Source of the DNA: Symbiodinium natans
Lineage: Eukaryota; Sar; Dinophyceae; Suessiales; Symbiodiniaceae
Length of the DNA stretch: 64,000 bases
Direction: 5' to 3'
Assembly: GCA_905221605.1 (NCBI GenBank)
Contig: CAJNDS010002370.1
Span: 186,001-250,000, forward strand
Shown here: positions 26,611 to 36,835 of the stretch, one piece after another
Position numbering within the stretch: position 1 is the first letter of the stretch
Layout: each line of letters begins with the position of its first letter
Made by a program: the position numbers and the translations under genes
Notes under the pieces: generated by a model
Told to the model about the DNA's origin: nothing
Seen by the model: the letters and a program-made list of their open reading frames with translations, nothing else
The model's database searches: none

Positions 26611-28071
26611 TCACGCAGCAAAACCCCTGCCTCCGGAGGAGAGCCTCTTCACCATGACATCAATGAACGACCGGACATACTGGACATCCGGGCCAACAGT
26701 GCGCAGCAAAGAAGCCTCATAAAGAAGGCGTGCATCAACGAATAGAATGGAATAGAATAGATGTGGCATGAGCAAAAACGCGTGCCGTCGGGTGCATGCG
26801 GGTGGGCCTGCCTCCTTCATCTCCAGCAAGGACTGTAGGTGGCTTTGTTGCGCATAATGGCATCCGACCGCTGCATTGATGCAGAGCCACGTGGAGATAG
26901 CAAAGACGAGCGTCAAGTAAGCTCCCCCCGCGTTGGGGGGCTTGTTAAAGACAACATACTGGACCACAGCATCGGAGATGAGGAGCACGCAGACAAACAA
27001 CAATGACATGACAACTTGCTCAAATCTGTCCAGGATGAAGCGGACGTCGTTGTGAAGGAGGGAGGCTCTGGCCATCTTCCAAGCCTCCAAGTGCCAACTT
27101 GAAAGCCGCTGTTGATGGATCCAGCGCTTGAGGATCAGATCCAGGATCTTCATCGGATGCTGTGCCATCCGCAACCCCTGCAAAGTTTTCATAATGGTGA
27201 CTCCGAAGAGGGAACCCATGATGCAGAAGATGAGCGCCTTCATTGCGAGGCATACCCACACAAGAGGAGTGTCGGGAACTCCATGGTGGACAGGGGGCAA
27301 GGTCATCCGGGTCAGCGTTATCTCCTTGCCAGCGATGCACCATGGGCTGTAGGAGTCGGTAGTATTTGTCAGCATGCATCGGGTGGCTTGCAGCGCTGGC
27401 TTGTCCAGCACGTAGTATGCTAGAGCCCAGGAGTCGCCATGCGGAACTAATGAGATCATCAGAGCAAAGCCGGTTAGACCGAAGATTGTCCCCAAGACAT
27501 GATGAGCCCGAAGACTCCCACAACAGGCGCCCTTGTCGACTGCAGCATCCTTGGACGGAGGCTTCCTGAAGGACTGAATAACGGGACAGAACCAATAGAG
27601 CTTGAAGATCTCAATCTTGGTCATCCTGGCTGCACTGAGATGTTCTTCCAACTGCCGCTCGGCAACTGCAAACTCCCTTTGGGCATCTTGTGTTTCCTGT
27701 GTGCCAGGTTCACCTAGGAGTCTTGTCTCCAACTTCGCACGCTGAAGCAAGAATTCTTCCGGGCCCTGCAAGCCGCTGGCATCCTCCTCATTCTCTATCT
27801 GAGCCATCCGCGCATCAAAGTCATGGATCAACCTCAGAGGACCTGTTTCCTCGCCATCTACCTCCTCTGCCCCCATCAAGAAGCGAAGGATATCCACGCC
27901 GATCAGCATGGCATTTGCGAGGCTTGAGTTTTGAACCCTGCTGGCCTCACGCATCACGTGCATCTGATGGCGAACCAAAGCCTTGAGCTCCACAGCAGCT
28001 TTCGTTAACCTGTTCACTTTGATCACATTGAAATCGGTCCACTCATCGAGCATGTTCTGCTCGCGCATCAT
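26611..28071 (-). CDS. Multipass membrane protein of unknown family
   Basis: An uninterrupted frame of 487 codons starts at tandem ATG codons (28071) and stops at 26611; it stays open to 28131, so an upstream exon is possible. Residues 1-150 are hydrophilic and helical, rich in Glu/Gln (EEHLSAARMTK), and may form a coiled coil. Four strongly hydrophobic segments follow: VLGTIFGLTGFALMISLV, VCLAMKALIFCIMGSLFGVTIM (in part), VVMSLLFVCVLLISDAVVQYV (in part) and LTLVFAISTWLCINAAVG. The loop between the first two has Cys residues and NTTDSY, a possible glycosylation site, suggesting a luminal or outside loop. Composition and length argue for a real gene. I do not recognise the family and infer no function. 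Confidence 0.7.
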   Translation of the reverse strand: MMREQNMLDEWTDFNVIKVNRLTKAAVELKALVRHQMHVMREASRVQNSSLANAMLIGVDILRFLMGAEEVDGEETGPLRLIHDFDARMAQIENEEDASGLQGPEEFLLQRAKLETRLLGEPGTQETQDAQREFAVAERQLEEHLSAARMTKIEIFKLYWFCPVIQSFRKPPSKDAAVDKGACCGSLRAHHVLGTIFGLTGFALMISLVPHGDSWALAYYVLDKPALQATRCMLTNTTDSYSPWCIAGKEITLTRMTLPPVHHGVPDTPLVWVCLAMKALIFCIMGSLFGVTIMKTLQGLRMAQHPMKILDLILKRWIHQQRLSSWHLEAWKMARASLLHNDVRFILDRFEQVVMSLLFVCVLLISDAVVQYVVFNKPPNAGGAYLTLVFAISTWLCINAAVGCHYAQQSHLQSLLEMKEAGPPACTRRHAFLLMPHLFYSILFVDARLLYEASLLRTVGPDVQYVRSFIDVMVKRLSSGGRGFAA

Positions 28072-28219
28072 CACAATGGGCCTCGGAAGCACGGCTGTTC
28101 TACACTGTTGGCGCACAGCTGCAGGCTGCACATGTCGGGAAGATTCAAGAGCAGGAACGCTGCTACTATGGAAAGCCTGAGCATGTCTTCAGCACATGCT
28201 TCGCTACACAATGCTACAC

Positions 28220-28540
28220 TCAGCTCCTCAGCTCCCTGACGAGCGTCAAGGCAACATATTCTTGAGGATTTTCAGGACAGATGTAAACGTCACTGTCGTT
28301 GTCACCACTCGCGTTGAGATTCTTGTCCACGATCGTGGCAGCGCTGGATCGCGGCAAAATGCCCAAAGCAAAGAGCTGGAAGGCAGCTGTGATGTCTTGT
28401 CGGCGCGAGGCCTGTGACTTTTCTTTGGTATTCAAAAGCAAGGCAGCGAAGTCCTTCCAAACTTCCTCTTCACACGACCTGCAGGGCATACATGAGTCTA
28501 CGTGTTGAAGGTTTGGCGGAATCTGACAGTTGAGCGGCAA
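28220..28540 (-). CDS. Possible exon, unknown protein
   Basis: An open minus-strand frame of about 106 residues, without an ATG at its start, reads as plausible coding sequence (CRSCEEEVWKDFAALLL..., ending VALTLVRELRS). It ends 150 bases before the membrane protein frame starts. It could be the 3' end of a separate small gene. No family is recognised. Confidence 0.3.
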   Translation of the reverse strand: MPLNCQIPPNLQHVDSCMPCRSCEEEVWKDFAALLLNTKEKSQASRRQDITAAFQLFALGILPRSSAATIVDKNLNASGDNDSDVYICPENPQEYVALTLVRELRS

Positions 28541-29138
28541 GCATCACGTTTGGAAGGCTGAAGCGGCTCTTGATGCGATCTTTAACTTCAGTTGAGGCTA
28601 GGCCCTGCCTCAAGTTACAGAATTACTGGTAGTCCGGTGGCACCTCAAGGCTTGGACAAGCTCATAGTAATGTTGGGCTCGGTATAGCTACAGGGGCCGT
28701 TAGCAATCAAGCGTTCTTCCGGAAAACTTATAGTGGACCCCCCCCACTGATGAGGGTGGTCCGCAAGTATGCGACGTGCGTGGCCCGGCGGGGATGAAGG
28801 GCGGGGGGCCGGGGAGCCAAAAACTGAAAACTATTTTGAATAAGAAACTCAGGAACTTTTTGGTGTCCGGCTATATTTAAATTCCTGTTTAAAGCTTCAT
28901 TACGAAACAGGCACCCTGAGCCGTTTTTAGTCAATTGTTTCGGTTAACCGCATTAATCCGCAACCCCCTTGGCTACAAAGCCTGGAAGGCTTAGACCCTC
29001 AAGCTTCAAGGCTTCCCCTCGGCCCTCGACCCCTCGCCGCCCTACCCCCAGCCCCCGTCCCAGCCTTTCGAGGATCCCCGAAACCCAATTGTTGGGGAGG
29101 GGGGGAGCGGGGCCCTGGACACTAAATCGAGCCCAACA
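28541..29138. other. GC-rich intergenic stretch
   Basis: Between two membrane-protein genes. It contains C- and G-homopolymers (28738-28746, 28800-28812, 29095-29110) and no gene. Confidence 0.5.
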
Positions 29139-30855
29139 TTAGCGCACGTGTGCGAAGCTGGGCCTTCGGCTCTCGCGGTCCTCCTTAAGCTCGGCGGGCT
29201 GCGACTCTTTCAGCTTCAAGTCATTCAGGCCCCTGGCCTCCAAGAATCTTTGCAAGCCCAAGCCTCCTAGCTCGCGGTCCACAATCCTCCTGGCGGCCTC
29301 CCGGGGCATAGGTCGTCCAAAATCCTGCCTTGCATAGTCACACAAACTCGTTGCGGTGTGCCTCGCATAGTCAATCGTTGTCATTACTTTCTCTACACGC
29401 ACGAGAGCGTCCGTAGGCTTGGGGCGCAAGAACGAGCATGGGCAAAACCATTTTGATGGCTTTTGAGCTGTTGAGGCCTTCGTCACCGATAAGGGTAGCG
29501 TCACCACCGAACCTGACAAGGACAGACGAGTCTCCCCTGGGCAAACGCACAAAGAGCATGCCAAATTGAAGGCCAGCTGCTTTCTGCGAATCCCTTGACA
29601 ACAAACTCCTCCCATGTCTTCTGTCGCTGCTCGGCGTTGAGCTCCTTCTCGCGAGCTTGTCGTAACCTTGGCGCTGCTTCGTACGTGAGGTAAGAAAAAC
29701 ACGGGCCAAAATCATAAGCGACTAAGCGACGAAGCAGCAGAAGAACCTCCATCCTGCCCAGAAGCTGTTGCGTCCCGATGACCCCCTGGTCCAATAAAGC
29801 ACCGATGAAGCACAAAGCGTATATGATGAGGAACACCGGCCATCCCTGCTCAAGATACGCTCCTGTCGCAAATTGGCAAAGCACTGAGGACGTCAAGAAG
29901 CTGTGTGACATGTGTGCTGGTCCTGACTCTGTCTTAGCTACTGTGCACGGCACACGCTATCACATTCTTGCCGTCCTGCTGGGCACACATCTTCCAACGC
30001 GGACCAATTTCCAAATCTAATGCACGCATTGTCATACCCACCCGCGTCTGGCTGGGCAGCAAAACGCACCAAGACTGAGTGCAGAGCGCACATAGAAATG
30101 AGAATGACGATGACGATCAAGTGATTATCATCGTATCCGGCTCTCGAACAACCAATGAAGTGAGCGATGTCGGAAGTCTGGCGCGAATAATACTCGTCGC
30201 GGTCAACACCCCGGCCTCTGCGCCAAGCGTACACGATGGTGAGAATGAACCAGGAAAACCACACAATGGTCGTCCACATTGGGCTGAAACCGCAAACGAC
30301 AGGGCAGACGGTCTGGCGCGTCAAGACGTCAACTGTCGGGTCCCCAATCGTGCAGCCGCTGATGGTGCCATTGACATCTTCCATTTCTGGCTTTGTCTCG
30401 CTGCAAACCACGGGTGAATCCGTTGCAAAGGACATCAGCAAGCAAGGCAAGAACAACAGTGGCTTGTAATTCCGCTGAGCCTTAAAGCGGAGGCTCACGA
30501 GATCGTCACCAGGCAACTGATGGTTCTCGAAGTGCTCCCACCAGTCCCCGGCAAGACTCGGTGACCAAGATTGGTCTTGGCCCTCTTGGCCCTCTTGGCC
30601 CTCTTGGCCCTGTTGGCCCTCTTGGCCCTCTTGGCCCTTTTGTTGCTGCACTTCCCCGGCAGACGGGGCTCCTATGTCTAGCTCTGGCGAGCTTGCTGGA
30701 AGCGTGGGCCGGGGTATCACGTCAGGCTCACAGGGAAGTGGAACCACAGCCACGGACATGATGAAAGCTACCAGGAGCGCAAGCCTTGACTGTGAGTGCT
30801 CTTCTACCAGCTCATGGCAAGTGAATGGGTCCTTTTCTGGGTTTCCACTCTGCAT
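29139..30855 (-). CDS. Membrane protein with Gly-Gln-Glu repeat, broken by frameshifts
   Basis: Starting from the ATG at 30855, the first frame has a signal-anchor-like segment (LALLVAFIMSVAVVPL), a low-complexity GQEGQ repeat and then hydrophobic segments (PLLFLPCLLMSFA, TIVWFSWFILTIVYAW, LIVIVILISMCALHSVLV). It stops at 29938 with no visible splice site. A second frame from 29953 adds another membrane segment (WPVFLIIYALCFIGALL) and a charged stretch (EKELNAEQRQKTWEEF). The coding character then moves to a third frame near 29583 and back near 29424, to the final stop at 29139. Both later shifts fall in short homopolymers (AAA and CCCC), where one base fewer restores a continuous frame. That pattern suits either a recent pseudogene or consensus errors. 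The family is not recognised. Confidence 0.6.
30573..30645. repeat. 9-bp coding minisatellite (CCCTCTTGG)n
   Basis: About eight 9-base units, with CCCTGTTGG as one variant, lie in frame within the membrane-protein gene and encode the repeating tripeptide Gly-Gln-Glu. Because the unit is a multiple of three, copy number can change without breaking the frame. Confidence 0.9.
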
Positions 30856-30870
30856 GCGACATGTTGTCAC

Positions 30871-31904
30871 GGGTTCTTAGCACCTACCAACACTCGTCGC
30901 ACTACGCTATTTATCACATTGGAGCCAAAAACCTTGACAAGAAGCATCTCCATGTCCATGACCGAAGTTGACCCTGTGCTTCCGAAAAGCTATGGCAGCT
31001 ATCAGAAATACTGTAGCCGCAATGTCAACCCGGACAGCTTAGGAGCGAAGCTCAAACTGAGCAAGCGACTCACGGGACAAAGCCCAAATGCGCCTGCGGG
31101 GAGGGTAAAACAATGTCCACAGCCCGGCGGAGCAACGCCTACACAAATCAATCCAGGCTCAAAAGCCCACAACACTGCGCAATGAAGTCTGTTTTACGCT
31201 TGGTGAAATTTTTGCGCAAATGAGGTTCAATCTTTCCGGTTCAGGTTCGCACCGTCTGTGAAGCATGACTGACAACCGAAGCCTATGCCAACCAATCCGT
31301 CGGCAAGGATTTGGCTGGGCTGGTACTTGTGGAGGGCTTATCTCACATCAGGCCGCGAGAATACACATCCCCCACCGCGGACGCTGCGCATCGGGAAAAC
31401 ATCAGCGGCGGAATTTCAAGTGGACGCTGGTTTGATGGCAAGCAGCCAACATCGGTCAATTGGTCAAACTACCGGATTTGCTGCGGACGCCAGCGTTCTT
31501 AGGACGTTTTTACAGTATATTGACCATGTTTCAAACGCATATCACCATGTAGACACTAGAAAAACAGGCCTCAGGAATCTCTCTTTCGATTCAACATAAA
31601 CTGCCAATTAGTTCAGTTGTGGCGATGGGGGGTGACTGAAGCCACCCTCATCAATCTCTATTACATACCTTGCAACTCTCGAAGACATGCAAAGCCTGCA
31701 CGACGCCGGCTTCGACGCAGAATCACTGGTCACTGTATGTTTCCAAACACGTGAGAGAAGCGCATCGCTTTGAGCTGCAGGTGAGAGGACACGCGGGCTG
31801 CAGGCAAAATCGAGCGACACCCGGAATTGTGGCGCATCAGGTGTCGCAGAACTTTATCTTTATTGGTTTATAAATGTTCCCTATATCGCCTTGAGCAACC
31901 AAAT
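30871..31904. other. Intergenic stretch
   Basis: A 104-residue plus-strand frame (31285-31599) and shorter ones are open but without a motif. No gene is supported. Confidence 0.35.
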
Positions 31905-32032
31905 CACGAGGCCCTAACCCCTAAAATTTTAACACCCAAACCATTCAGCCCTGAACCCTAAAACCGTAATCAAGGTCCAAACACCCAAACCCTAAACCCC
32001 TAACCATTAACCGTTAACCTTTGGCTTAAACA
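31905..32032. repeat. Degenerate telomere-like CCCTAAA block
   Basis: CCCTAA(A), CCCAAACC and AACCATTAACC words run through about 125 bases. The 7-base CCCTAAA unit matches the plant-type telomere repeat also reported in dinoflagellates. The block is interstitial and heavily diverged. Confidence 0.65.
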
Positions 32033-32114
32033 TAGGGTTGCAGGGCAGCCTAGCAAAAATCGGTTACGGCTACGGCAAAAATCGCTGGTTTTTGATCCTC
32101 AGTTTAAGTTTTCG

Positions 32115-32240
32115 CACCGCGCCGCACCGCACCGCTCCGCACCGCACCCCCGCACCGCGCCGCGCCGCACAGCGGCGCTTAAGATCCGCAGCTCCCCCAC
32201 ACGCCCACGCCGCACCGCGCCGCACCGCCGCACTGCGTCA
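32115..32240. repeat. CGCACCGCGC low-complexity repeat
   Basis: A GC-rich array of CCGCACCG/CCGCGCCG words. No coding role is seen. Confidence 0.8.
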
Positions 32241-32446
32241 CAACCCTACACGCCACGCCCAAAAAAGCAAGTTGCGAGGTTGCGTGATGCAGAAAAGACT
32301 ACCGAAGACTGCAGGGCTGAGTCTTCCAGGGTAAATACCCCGCAGAAACTGAGTGTTTAACCGAGTCTTTCAGACAAAAAACGCGGTTTCGACAATAAGT
32401 GCATCCGCACGACAAAAATGACGAAACTGCGTCGCGAAATAAAATG

Positions 32447-32680
32447 AACGCGTTATGCGACATGCAACACACGACACGTTGCGCGACATGCAACGCGCGA
32501 CGCGGAACGTGACATGCAAGCATGACGCGAAACGCGACATGCAGATGAAACGCGTTGCGCGACATACATATGCGACATGCAACACACGACGCGTTGCGCG
32601 ACATGCAAACGTGAACGCGTTACGCGACGTCAAAACGTGAACGCGTTGCGCGACATGCAAGCGTAAACGCGTTGCGCGAC
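32447..32680. repeat. Array of GCGTTGCGCGACATGCAA units
   Basis: Roughly nine degenerate units of 20-30 bases share the core ACGCGTTGCGCGACATGCAA; CG dinucleotides are very frequent. The array abuts the left arm of the 32.7-kb foldback. Confidence 0.8.
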
Positions 32681-32682
32681 GT

Positions 32683-32864
32683 CTCTCTCTGAGGCAGGCC
32701 TCAACCCTTGCTACAACACAGCTGAGAGGATCGAGGATCTACGTTACAGCTCCGCAGCTCAGAACTGAATCCTGTTGCGATTCCTCCTCTTTCCTCAAAC
32801 GTAGATCCTCGATCCTCTCAGCGGTGTTGTGGCAAGGGTTGAGGCAGAACTGCCTCAGAGAGAG
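32683..32864. repeat. Strong foldback: 63/67-bp inverted repeat, 52-bp spacer
   Basis: The left arm 32683-32745 and the reverse complement of the right arm 32798-32864 match along their whole length except for a 4-base insertion and about three mismatches. The inner 22 bases (ending GAGGATCTACGTT) match perfectly. A further diverged copy of the outer right-arm sequence follows at about 32865-32912. It could be a foldback MITE, a hairpin RNA source or a terminator-like structure. Confidence 0.9.
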
Positions 32865-33100
32865 GCTGTGTTGTGGCACGGGTTGAGGCCTTCTGCCTCA
32901 GAGAGAGGCTGGATGTCTGGATGATTGTCTCTACCCCTTACCCCTTTGAGGCGGGAGAATCACGCGGCCAAGTAGGCACCGGAGGTTCTCCGTCGCACCA
33001 TCGCTGCCTGGTAGGGTACCGCATGTGGGAGTGGTTCTAGCTGAAAGCCATGCCTCGGCAGGTCCCCGATCATGCTTGACAGACGCGACTGGAAGTACTT

Positions 33101-33268
33101 AATTTTGTTCTCAAATTCACACCATGAATATATTCTCCATCCTTTCTATCACTCAGCACTACACATTCAATCCAGTCGATCCATTTTCCGAGGAAGGGCA
33201 CAGAACCGATCGCCTGTCTGATGTGCAGGTCTTCTGTCTCATTGGGTGCAAAACACGAAAAGCCCCTA
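33101..33268. repeat. Duplicated block, copy 1
   Basis: About 168 bases recur at 34417-34585 with about 98% identity, in the same orientation. Both copies hold the same plus-strand frame starting at an ATG (33124 here), beginning MNIFSILSITQ and containing FSEEGHRTDRLSDVQVFCL. After the shared part this copy reads CCTACAG|GCATGT, which resembles a GC-type donor. It may be a duplicated exon or a short element. Confidence 0.75.
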
Positions 33269-33314
33269 CAGGCATGTGAGAAACGGAGTTCCTTGCTACA
33301 CTCAGAGGCTCCGC

Positions 33315-33650
33315 CTAAGTAAGCGTCCTGTCAGTGGGTGAGTCGAAGACTGAAGTGCGTGCAAGTACCGGGACGCAACGGCAAGTCGCTGAGGTTCGTG
33401 CTAAAGGGCACACGTCGGCCCTGCAGCTCCAGGCAAAAACTGGAAGTACGTAAATCATGCCCAGTGCGATGCCACACATCATCAGCAACCGCAAACTTGA
33501 TGTCGTCGACTGTTCCTGTAGTGGCCACTCTACACTACAAAGCACAACATCCACAATCGGAACATTGGTGACCATCACCGCCAGCCAGTGGACCCTCGAT
33601 TCTCGGTTTGTGTTCTCATCAAGACCCGCTGTTTCAGCATCTCGTTTCAT
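33315..33650 (-). CDS. Possible small membrane protein or exon
   Basis: The minus-strand frame has an ATG at 33650 and stops at 33315. It contains two hydrophobic stretches (LAVMVTNVPIVDVVLC and MMCGIALGMIYVLPVFAW) separated by a polar segment. No family is recognised, and it sits between the two copies of the duplicated block. Confidence 0.3.
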   Translation of the reverse strand: MKRDAETAGLDENTNRESRVHWLAVMVTNVPIVDVVLCSVEWPLQEQSTTSSLRLLMMCGIALGMIYVLPVFAWSCRADVCPLARTSATCRCVPVLARTSVFDSPTDRTLT

Positions 33651-33882
33651 CCCAGAGGCCAAGCGCCCGTTGCTATTTGAAGCTCCTCAAAGACAGACAA
33701 CAGTTAGCCTCAGACGTTCTTGAGCCTTAAACGCAGCACATGACAAAACGACTGGGGAGCTGGCGCAGGCATCACTGCTCACTGACAGTGAATGATCGCA
33801 CAACACAGATGCACGCAAGCAAACACCTTTTGTACTTCCCTTCGCCTGCCAAGCAGACTTTAATAGAATGGATGGGGTCGGC

Positions 33883-34170
33883 CTACTGTGGGTCAAGAAA
33901 CTCCCAAGAGTTGTCACGAGACGCAGAGCTGGGATGCTGTGAGTTCGGCTGATTATCTTGCTGCGCAGAAGATGAGCTCGCAGCCTGTGAGAGCGACGCA
34001 TTCAGCTGATCACGCCTGGCTTGCAAGCGACCACGGATTTCCAGCTCCCTGTCTGCCAGAACATCCTCGATTCGTTCTGCCACCGTGACAAGTTGGTCCA
34101 CACTCAATGTACGGACCCACATCTCAAACGCTCTCATCTGCAACGCGGTGACCCTGGGAGGTGCGTCCAT
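33883..34170 (-). CDS. Small unknown protein, 95 residues
   Basis: A complete frame from an ATG at 34170 to a stop at 33883. Residues 1-60 are predicted helical and charged (ERIEDVLADRELEIRGRLQ) and could form a coiled coil; residues 62-90 are Ser/Gln/Asn-rich and disordered (AASSSSAQQDNQ). Composition is protein-like. It could be an exon of a larger gene or a retroelement remnant. Confidence 0.45.
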   Translation of the reverse strand: MDAPPRVTALQMRAFEMWVRTLSVDQLVTVAERIEDVLADRELEIRGRLQARRDQLNASLSQAASSSSAQQDNQPNSQHPSSASRDNSWEFLDPQ

Positions 34171-34416
34171 TGCAAAGCAAGTTGAGAAGAAGCTTGGGCC
34201 GCCACACTACGAACTCAGGGGAGATGTGAGCCAGGTCGTAGGACTGTCACTGTACAACAGCACCGATCCTTCAATGCTGAGTGGGAGGGCGGGACTTTTT
34301 ATTCTGCTCACCTGACTCTCCAGGTGCTCTCTCAGGCTGAGCCAAAATTTTCTCACACATTCCATGGTGAAAAATTTTGTCTCAAAATAAAGGTTTGTAC
34401 TCAAGAGCACAATGCC

Positions 34417-34585
34417 CTTATTTTGCTCTCAAATTCACACCATGAATATATTCTCCATCCTTTCTATCACTCAGTACTACACATTCAATGCAGTCGATCC
34501 ATTTTCCGAGGAAGGGCACAGAACCGATCGCCTGTCTGATGTGCAGGTCTTCTGTCTCATTGGGTGCAAAACACGAAAAGCCCCT
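34417..34585. repeat. Duplicated block, copy 2
   Basis: Near-identical to 33101-33268. Here the shared frame starts at an ATG at 34441 and the shared part is followed by CCTAG|GTAAGG, a canonical-looking GT donor, where copy 1 has CAG|GCATGT. Confidence 0.75.
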
Positions 34586-35376
34586 CCTAGGTAAGGGGAG
34601 AAAAGAAGACAGAAGTCCTTTCCTCGGTCAAGTAGCCTGGTTAACAAAGCGGTGCGCTTGTCTCAACACCTCACACAAAGTTTCCACAACAACGTCATCG
34701 TGAATCCTGCCAGAATTTGGAAGACCCAAGAAGCAGCCGCGACTCGGTGCATCATTTTTCATTTCACACGCTGCACGAGAGTCTCGAGTCGAGCGGGCGC
34801 AAATCCTTAGGATTTGTTGGACACGAATGTCCCGCCGGGAGCAGCACGGCGCCGAAGCGCAGCGTGCCTGAGCATAACAAGGTGCTTCGAAAAGCCGACC
34901 TTGAAGCTATCCTCCACAGGTCTAACTGTACAGAGAGAAGCCCACAAGTAAGCAAAAAGCTGACAGCAAGAAATTAACTAAATAAAAGTGATAAGGAGGG
35001 CCGAAGGATGGCACCACGTGTGACAACACTGGAGTCGAGTCATAAGCCACACTCCGTTGCTTTCTCGATTGCGCAAGCACATGCAGGACCCCATGGACTG
35101 AATGTCATGACGCCAGGTGGGCGAAGACACAGCACTGGCCCCACGCTTTGGGCGTGTAGCCATCACCAGCAGGCACATTGGCACATTGTCCTGCTTTCAC
35201 TCCACTGTGCGAAATGTTGGCCGAAATGAAGGCCGCCAGTATTGTTCCTACAACTCCACCATGCGTGCAGCCAAAGCACCAGCTGATAATAATGCCAACA
35301 ATGAAGTAACTGTAAGCAAGCCAAAACGTAGAAAGCCAAAAGCGTAACACCCATTGTCAAGAAATTGGCGCGCGAA
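34586..35376. other. Interval beside the DIRS remnant
   Basis: A minus-strand frame (35350-35105) encodes a long hydrophobic stretch (YSYFIVGIIISWCFGCTHGG, VVGTILAAFISANIS) that may be a membrane exon. A plus-strand frame at 34717-34977 is Ser-rich without motif. Neither can be assigned. Confidence 0.3.
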
Positions 35377-36814
35377 TCACCAGTCCAGAGGAAAGTGGTA
35401 CGGAAGAGAGACTCTTTTGCCGTCCAAACAACCCAGCGTCTTACCGTACACCTTTCCTTTACGCAGCCGTCTGAACATCAATAGTGCTGCTGTAATGACA
35501 TCGGCGTCATGCACGTGGACCTTCCCATGAGACTCGAATGCCATGTTTATAAGGCTCTGGCTCAGATCGTCGATGGGCCTAAGTTCGTGGCCCTGTTGGA
35601 CGCCAAACCTCTTGCTGATCAATGCATCCTCCGGTAGGTCAGCCAAACGGAATGGACCTTGTGACCATCCCTTGTCTCTCTCCTGAATGGACTTATCCCA
35701 TAGTTCCTGAACAAAACTGCCATTTCCGGCAACTTCTTGTATGATCTTGTCATTGTTGTCGCTGTTAAGCGTACTCAGATCTGCTTGCATCATGAGCGCC
35801 GGGCGAACATCCGGCTCCCATCCTTCCGGGGGAAACCTTTGAGAATGTCCTCCCCGATAGCCTTGTCAGGGTATGCCGATGCACTCAACATCTCCTGGAA
35901 AAGGAGAACACGTTTGCTCCGAAGTGATTCACGGATATGCTGGGGTAAGGCATGCTTCACTGCTCTTTGCTGGGTTTCCAAGGCCTGAGCTCGTTGCATC
36001 CAGCGCTTGCACCCTGGTCTGAACGACGCAGCTGTGGGATTCCACCTGCTCTATGGTGCGCTTCAGAGGATCCGGGAGTCCCAGGTCGAGGTGACTCGGG
36101 CGGCCCACCCTACGTGCCTGTGCACAGAATTCTGAGCATGTCCAGGGAACAGAGACATAGACTTCGTGGTCCTTCGAGAGGTAGGGCTGATCAACACCTC
36201 TTGAGCTGCCGGCAGCCAGTTTGGTCGTCGACAAAGAACTGTCGCTGGATGCCAGCCCTTGCTGTCCAACAAGTTCCTGGTCCTGGACCTGAGTTGGGCC
36301 TTGAACTCAGTCACAAGCCTCTGATTTGCCTCTCGTCGAGTCGGGTTCCCCGCAGTCAAAGACGCCATCGAAGGCAAGCTGCCCCTCGACTTGACGGTTT
36401 GCTGAGGCTCTGGCAACGCTCCCTGTTTCAGCAAGACTCCCACTGTGCACTGAGCAGCCGCTCGACAAAATTCGCCTGGACGCGCGGCCTCCTCGGACCG
36501 ACAGAAGACACCATGCTCATCTCTCCATGGCTCATGATCGTGTGTCTCGTCACAGTGTTGAGCAAGTACATCGAACTCCTAAGGCCATGCGCCTCTTGCG
36601 CGCGGCACCAAACACACACGCATGGCTTTCGAGCACCTTGGTATTTCCCATGCTCAGGACGCCGACCATTTCCTGGACAAACCACATCCAACTGCGGTAG
36701 TGTGACGCACATGATGCCCAAACTGCAGCACAATTGCCATACTGTCGAGCTGAAACTATAAAACTCATTTGCCGCTCGCACCCTATCCAGCTCATCGTCC
36801 CTTAAGATCGGCAA
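35377..36814 (-). pseudogene. DIRS-like element: methyltransferase-like region and N-terminal RT
   Basis: In minus-strand order, a frame at 36814 starts PILRDDELDRVRAANEFYSF, resembling the methyltransferase-like domain that precedes RT in dinoflagellate DIRS-type polyproteins. Decayed linker frames follow (36443-35790; SAYPDKAIGEDILKGFP). A frame from 35793 contains GWSQGPFRLADLPEDAL, RFGVQQ and RPIDDLSQS, the fingers region of reverse transcriptase (pattern RFG-x-x-Q...RPIDD), and ends at 35377. The palm with its catalytic Asp pair is absent. At least four frame changes make it non-functional. Such elements copy themselves through RNA and integrate with a tyrosine recombinase. Confidence 0.65.
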
Positions 36815-36835
36815 ACCTTCCGGGTGTTGAGCTCC

